Shown: positions 15,282 through 18,592 of the stretch, one piece after another
How positions within the stretch are numbered: position 1 is the stretch's first letter
Layout of the letters: every line of letters begins with the position of its first letter
NCBI GenBank assembly: GCA_045634345.1
Contig: JAZRAB010000176.1
Coordinates: 1 to 18,592 of the forward strand
Origin: Flemingiibacterium sp045634345
GTDB taxonomy: Bacteria > Bacillota > Clostridia > Oscillospirales > CAG-272
DNA length: 18,592 bases
Direction of reading: 5' to 3'
The notes under the pieces: generated by a model
What the model saw: only the letters and a program-made list of their open reading frames with translations
Databases searched by the model: none
Told to the model about the DNA's origin: nothing
Made by a program: the position numbers and the translations under genes

Positions 15282-18068
15282 TTATTTCACGACGGTGACG
15301 GTAATGTCAAGTCCCTCAAACCGAGGTAAGATGAATTCTATGTCCTTTTCGGAAGCCTGGGAGAGAATGAGTCGCAGTTTGCCGTCGTTTGTAATTCCGA
15401 GAATATCGTTAAGTCGGATTTTGCCGGTGAGCATATCGTTCGCTTCTTTCAAGGTGTGACCGTTAGGGTCAAACTCCAGCATAACGTAGGTCGATACCTT
15501 CTTTTCTGCGAGTGCGGCAAAATTCTGTACGCACTCTTCAAAGTATTCGGCGTTCATTATGTGAGTGCCGCTGATATACTGCTTTTCAGCGAGCGCGTTA
15601 CCGTAATCGTATGCACGCAGAAGTGACATCTGCACAAGGTCACGCAAAATCTTGAAAAGGTTCACATAGTAAAGCGAACGCTGTCCCATATCTGCGTGCC
15701 ACAGAAAAATCATCAGTACAAGCTCATCGCCGCGGTAAACGCCTGCCGCATACATGGGATATTCGCTTTTAAGCTCGGTGTTTCTCCATATACCGCCGTC
15801 ACGAAGCTTTTCTATAACCGGAGCATAGGTCTGCAGGGAAACAGAGCGTGCGGCAATGTCCAAAAGATCTCTTGAGGCAACCTCAAGCCGTCCGAAAGCG
15901 TTATTTGCGTTTACGGAATATACCGAGATGCTTTTGTTTTCAAGTATCTCCTCGAATGTTTCGATTGTACGAAGATATAGCTGCTGCGGAGCAACGGTGT
16001 TGAGCTTTCGTGTAATGTCGAAAATCTTGCCAAAGCTGTCCTTTGAGCTAATGATCTGCTTCTTGAGGTCCTTTTTCTCACGAAGGGTGTCCTCGTATAT
16101 CTCACCGGTAAAGATAAGCTTGTCTTCGAGAAGTCTGTTCTGCTCTTCGAGGTATTTGCCGTGCTCCTCTTTTTTCAGATTGACGTAACCGCAAAGTCCA
16201 CCCACTAAAAAGAAGAACACAAATGCGAGCCAATTCGTCGGCTCATAGAATATTGTCAGTGGATCAGTACCTGCCATAACCTTTGCGATAAAATACGAAA
16301 TACTTGCAAGTGCCGATGAAGCGATACCGAAGGACAAACCGTACAGCGTTGCCATAATAACGATAAATATCGTTCTGAAATCAACGATTGAAAAGATAAC
16401 AGCAGAATCGGTTATATGTATAAACAGCTCCGACAGGAAGAAGAGCAAAAACAGCTCTATGATTTTTATCGCAAAAGAATGTTTTGAAAGCCATTTTTTG
16501 ATTGCGTCCAAAAAAGTTTCGGTTTCATCTTTTTTGGTATTGAGATAAAGTGCGTACTGATCCTCTAAATCCTCGAGAACGGATATCTTTGCAAACCAAC
16601 CGTATTCGTTTCGCAGTGCTGTATTCGTGGTTTTGATAACGCCAGCGGTATGGCTCTCGGTAAATTCCGTAGTTACACCGGGAGCGATTATTTTAAGCCT
16701 CTCGGCAAAATCGGAAAATGTGAGGTGAAACTCATCACCGACACTTAAAACTCCACTGCCGGCTTTCCAGTTATCAACGATACGGATAAGCAGATCCGAC
16801 AAATCAGGCAGAGAAAGGAAATGCATCTTTGCCGTGGACGCTTCCGGAATACATACGGTTTTACCCGAGGATATCTGTTCAAATACACCATAAAGGAAAT
16901 CGTTTTTATATACTGCGCTGTATAGATATGGAATCTGTACGGTCTTTATATCAAGCGAGTAGCGCTTTGCGTAAAATTCGCAAAGCTTTTCGTTAGCAGA
17001 TGCCATTATCGCTTTGTCGGTTCGCTCACTGAATGAAGAATCGAGCGGAGAAAGATAGAGAATTTTGATGCCCTTCTGCATCTCTGCGGAGAACTGCAGA
17101 ACCTCACGAAGCTCTTCTGCATCACTCTGATCGGTGGACTGGAATTTCAGTCCTGTCGAGAAAAATACAATAAGGTCAAATTCGTAGGTTTCAAGTATAG
17201 ACTGGACGGAGGGTTTGCGCACACGGAACAGCTTTATTCGATCAGAGCCGCCGAGATCGGTGTTTCCGACCACCATAACCTTGCTTTGCGGGAATGTAGT
17301 ATGAACAAATTCCTCGGTGAGGTATTCAGTGTTGCCGATAAGCAGGACTCGCTTCAGACGTACATCAGTATATTCCCCGATAACACTGCGTTTTTTCTGC
17401 AGATTTTCTCTGAAGGCAACCAGTGTTCGGTGATTGACGACACGCATAAGGCACTCAATGAGTACCGAGTCAAAAACGCCGCACATACCACTTGAGATCA
17501 TCTGTAGCGCAACGTCCTGAGAAAAAGCTTCCTTGTAGCTGCGTGAACTTGTAAGCGCATCGTACGAATCCGCAAGGGCAACGACCTGTGCGCACAAAGG
17601 GATAGCATCACCGCGAAGGCCCTCCGGATAACCCGTGCCGTCAATTCGCTCGTGATGGTATCTGGCAATCCCGGCGGCATATTCAATGGTTTTTTTAGGG
17701 ATATCCCCATGATTTGCCTCACGAATGGTCTGTTCACCAAACACAGAGTGTTTTTTAATTATATCGTATTCGACCGGAGAAAGTGTTCCAGGATAATAGA
17801 GTATACTTTTAGGAATTTGCAGTTTACCAATGTCATGCAGTGCAGATGCCATCGCAATGGCGGCTATATCTTCTTCGGGCACGGAAAGCTCCGGCTTATA
17901 TGTACATAACTCGCGGAGGAGGAATTCTGTGAGCATTCTTACATGATAGATATGATATATGCTCTCACCGTTAAGTTCTCTCTCGTCGAAATCATCAGCA
18001 AGGTATTCGATTTTCAGTTTCTTAGAGTCATTTCTCGTATCCAAAACCAGAAACGGCGTTCCTTGCAT
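15282..18068 (-). CDS. pelD: HD-GYP / SDR-like / PelD fusion, c-di-GMP receptor and putative phosphodiesterase
   Basis: A 928-residue protein. The start at 18068 (MQGTPFLVLD) has AAGGAGG eight bases upstream; the frame extends 28 codons further without a site. Layout: HD-GYP phosphodiesterase domain (about 35-215) with HD 78-79, HHE 138-140 and GTGYP 144-148; an extended-SDR-like domain (238-510) that has lost the Gly-rich dinucleotide loop (LIGNTEYL) and the catalytic Tyr (Ser357) but keeps Lys361; four membrane helices (534-630); coiled coil (632-675); GAF domain (about 685-815); and a degenerate GGDEF domain (825-928). In the last, the signature is NDGKL (894-898), but an RxxD inhibitory-site motif, RLND (885-888), sits exactly nine residues before it, as in PelD where it binds c-di-GMP and switches on Pel secretion. 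It is the first gene of the operon. Confidence 0.92.
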   Translation of the reverse strand: MQGTPFLVLDTRNDSKKLKIEYLADDFDERELNGESIYHIYHVRMLTEFLLRELCTYKPELSVPEEDIAAIAMASALHDIGKLQIPKSILYYPGTLSPVEYDIIKKHSVFGEQTIREANHGDIPKKTIEYAAGIARYHHERIDGTGYPEGLRGDAIPLCAQVVALADSYDALTSSRSYKEAFSQDVALQMISSGMCGVFDSVLIECLMRVVNHRTLVAFRENLQKKRSVIGEYTDVRLKRVLLIGNTEYLTEEFVHTTFPQSKVMVVGNTDLGGSDRIKLFRVRKPSVQSILETYEFDLIVFFSTGLKFQSTDQSDAEELREVLQFSAEMQKGIKILYLSPLDSSFSERTDKAIMASANEKLCEFYAKRYSLDIKTVQIPYLYSAVYKNDFLYGVFEQISSGKTVCIPEASTAKMHFLSLPDLSDLLIRIVDNWKAGSGVLSVGDEFHLTFSDFAERLKIIAPGVTTEFTESHTAGVIKTTNTALRNEYGWFAKISVLEDLEDQYALYLNTKKDETETFLDAIKKWLSKHSFAIKIIELFLLFFLSELFIHITDSAVIFSIVDFRTIFIVIMATLYGLSFGIASSALASISYFIAKVMAGTDPLTIFYEPTNWLAFVFFFLVGGLCGYVNLKKEEHGKYLEEQNRLLEDKLIFTGEIYEDTLREKKDLKKQIISSKDSFGKIFDITRKLNTVAPQQLYLRTIETFEEILENKSISVYSVNANNAFGRLEVASRDLLDIAARSVSLQTYAPVIEKLRDGGIWRNTELKSEYPMYAAGVYRGDELVLMIFLWHADMGQRSLYYVNLFKILRDLVQMSLLRAYDYGNALAEKQYISGTHIMNAEYFEECVQNFAALAEKKVSTYVMLEFDPNGHTLKEANDMLTGKIRLNDILGITNDGKLRLILSQASEKDIEFILPRFEGLDITVTVVK

Positions 18069-18137
18069 CGTTGGCACCTCCTTGAGATAAGAATAATAGG
18101 AATAGTCGTTATAATTTGTATTGTACCCCATTTTATC

Positions 18138-18197
18138 ATTATAGTATATCACATAATTGTTACGATGTGATTAACAAATATGGTCTCGATTGTTAAT
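18138..18197 (-). promoter_or_regulatory. Promoter/operator region of the pel operon with two abutting inverted repeats
   Basis: Read on the - strand, overlapping -10 candidates TATACT (18143-18148) and TATAAT (18138-18143) lie about 70 bases before pelD. No good -35 is spaced to either. Directly upstream is TCACAT-N10-ATGTGA (18149-18170), and abutting it is ATTAACAA-N12-TTGTTAAT (18170-18197), both perfect. A third half-site-like GTAACAAT falls inside the first repeat. A weak -35 with palindromes over it suggests control by a dimeric activator or repressor. The regulator is unknown. Confidence 0.55.
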
Positions 18198-18295
18198 GCA
18201 AGCTTTGAATATTAAATATATTGCATCTGCACGCAGTCACACGTGTCTCTTCAGTATAGTCGTATTATCCATAATTTATCTTAAGCTTAAATCTC

Positions 18296-18562
18296 CTATT
18301 CGAGCAACATTTCGACAACCATTTTCATTCCAAGTCTGAAAGCATATTCAAATATCGACTCCTCTGCAAGACTCGCATACTCACTCCAACATGCGTCGAA
18401 TTTCTCGAAGATTTCTTTCTGTTCATCTGTCATTGTTTTAAGTAACTCATCGTGATGTCGCGCGATATATTCCATCAGCCGCTTCATTTCGGGGGAATTG
18501 TTTCTGCTGTCGCTCTGCGGTACGATGTTGCCATACCATAATTCTTTTATCACACTATTCAT
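18296..18562 (-). CDS. Small DUF6809-like protein
   Basis: An 88-residue protein started by ATG with AAAAGGAGG eight bases upstream, so it is clearly translated. It opens with ELWYGNIVPQ, followed by a charged two-helix body (SPEMKRLMEYIARHHDELLKT, TDEQKEIFEKFDACWSEY) and a C-terminal FEYAFRLGMKMVVEMLLE. That pattern (LWYGNI..P near the start, F..GFRLG.KM near the end) matches small DUF6809-type proteins common in Clostridia, for which I know no function. It has no membrane segment and should be cytosolic. It lies 227 bases upstream of pelD on the same strand, with no clear terminator between, so read-through is possible; its own promoter is probably beyond the window. Confidence 0.65.
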   Translation of the reverse strand: MNSVIKELWYGNIVPQSDSRNNSPEMKRLMEYIARHHDELLKTMTDEQKEIFEKFDACWSEYASLAEESIFEYAFRLGMKMVVEMLLE

Positions 18563-18592
18563 AGGCTACGCCTCCTTTTCTATCAGCACAAC

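Noticed and set aside
18069..18152. Upstream ATG adding 28 Tyr/Asn-rich residues to the PelD fusion, or a leader peptide
   Set aside because: No ribosome binding site before it, overlap with the likely promoter and transcript start, and a strong site in front of 18068.
18069..18295. A c-di-GMP riboswitch in the pel leader
   Set aside because: Considered because of the operon's function, but no conserved GEMM-like core or aptamer stems were seen, and the expected leader is only about 65 bases.
1..18592. CRISPR arrays, rRNA genes and insertion sequences
   Set aside because: No regularly spaced repeats of 24-40 bases, no rRNA segments and no DDE transposase were seen on either strand.

Overview
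The window looks like a chromosomal segment of a low-GC, monoderm Firmicute, most likely a Clostridia/Oscillospiraceae (Ruminococcus-like) gut or rumen bacterium. The grounds are A/T-rich intergenic DNA, strong AGGAGG-type ribosome binding sites, translationally coupled genes, a DUF6809-type small protein, and an exopolysaccharide locus without the outer-membrane parts PelB and PelC. The species assignment is inference.

Left edge (1-2744, + strand). There is the 3' end of a secreted protein with a carbohydrate-binding-like domain and a Gly-rich tail. A small orphan Phd/YefM-like antitoxin follows with its own promoter. Next is about 0.5 kb of non-coding DNA with repeats, hairpins and a degenerate tRNA 3' end that looks like an attachment site. 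Last is a complete tyrosine recombinase of clearly higher GC than the rest. This is an integration hot spot or a remnant; no excisionase, relaxase or cargo is visible.

Main region (18068 down to 2840, - strand). Ten genes run in one direction with overlaps or gaps of 39 bases or less, ending at a shared bidirectional terminator. In order of transcription they are: a giant PelD-type receptor fused to HD-GYP and SDR-like domains; PelE-like; a PelA-type deacetylase; the glycosyltransferase PelF; the flippase-like PelG; a CotH-kinase lipoprotein; a VTC-type polyphosphate polymerase; a DUF4956 membrane protein; a PAS-GGDEF*-EAL-PAS phosphodiesterase; and a Cache-HAMP-GGDEF diguanylate cyclase. It reads as a Gram-positive Pel polysaccharide locus with a c-di-GMP circuit (synthesis, two kinds of breakdown, and a receptor with an intact RxxD site) and a CotH/VTC/DUF4956 module that may make and move polyphosphate or phosphorylate the matrix.

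Right edge (18069-18592). The operon's promoter region carries two adjacent inverted repeats. Beyond it is a small DUF6809-like gene.

The parts most worth pursuing are the HD-GYP-SDR-PelD fusion and the coupling of Pel secretion to polyphosphate and CotH functions. Pel-type polymers are cationic where deacetylated and polyphosphate is anionic, so a mixed matrix is a testable hypothesis.
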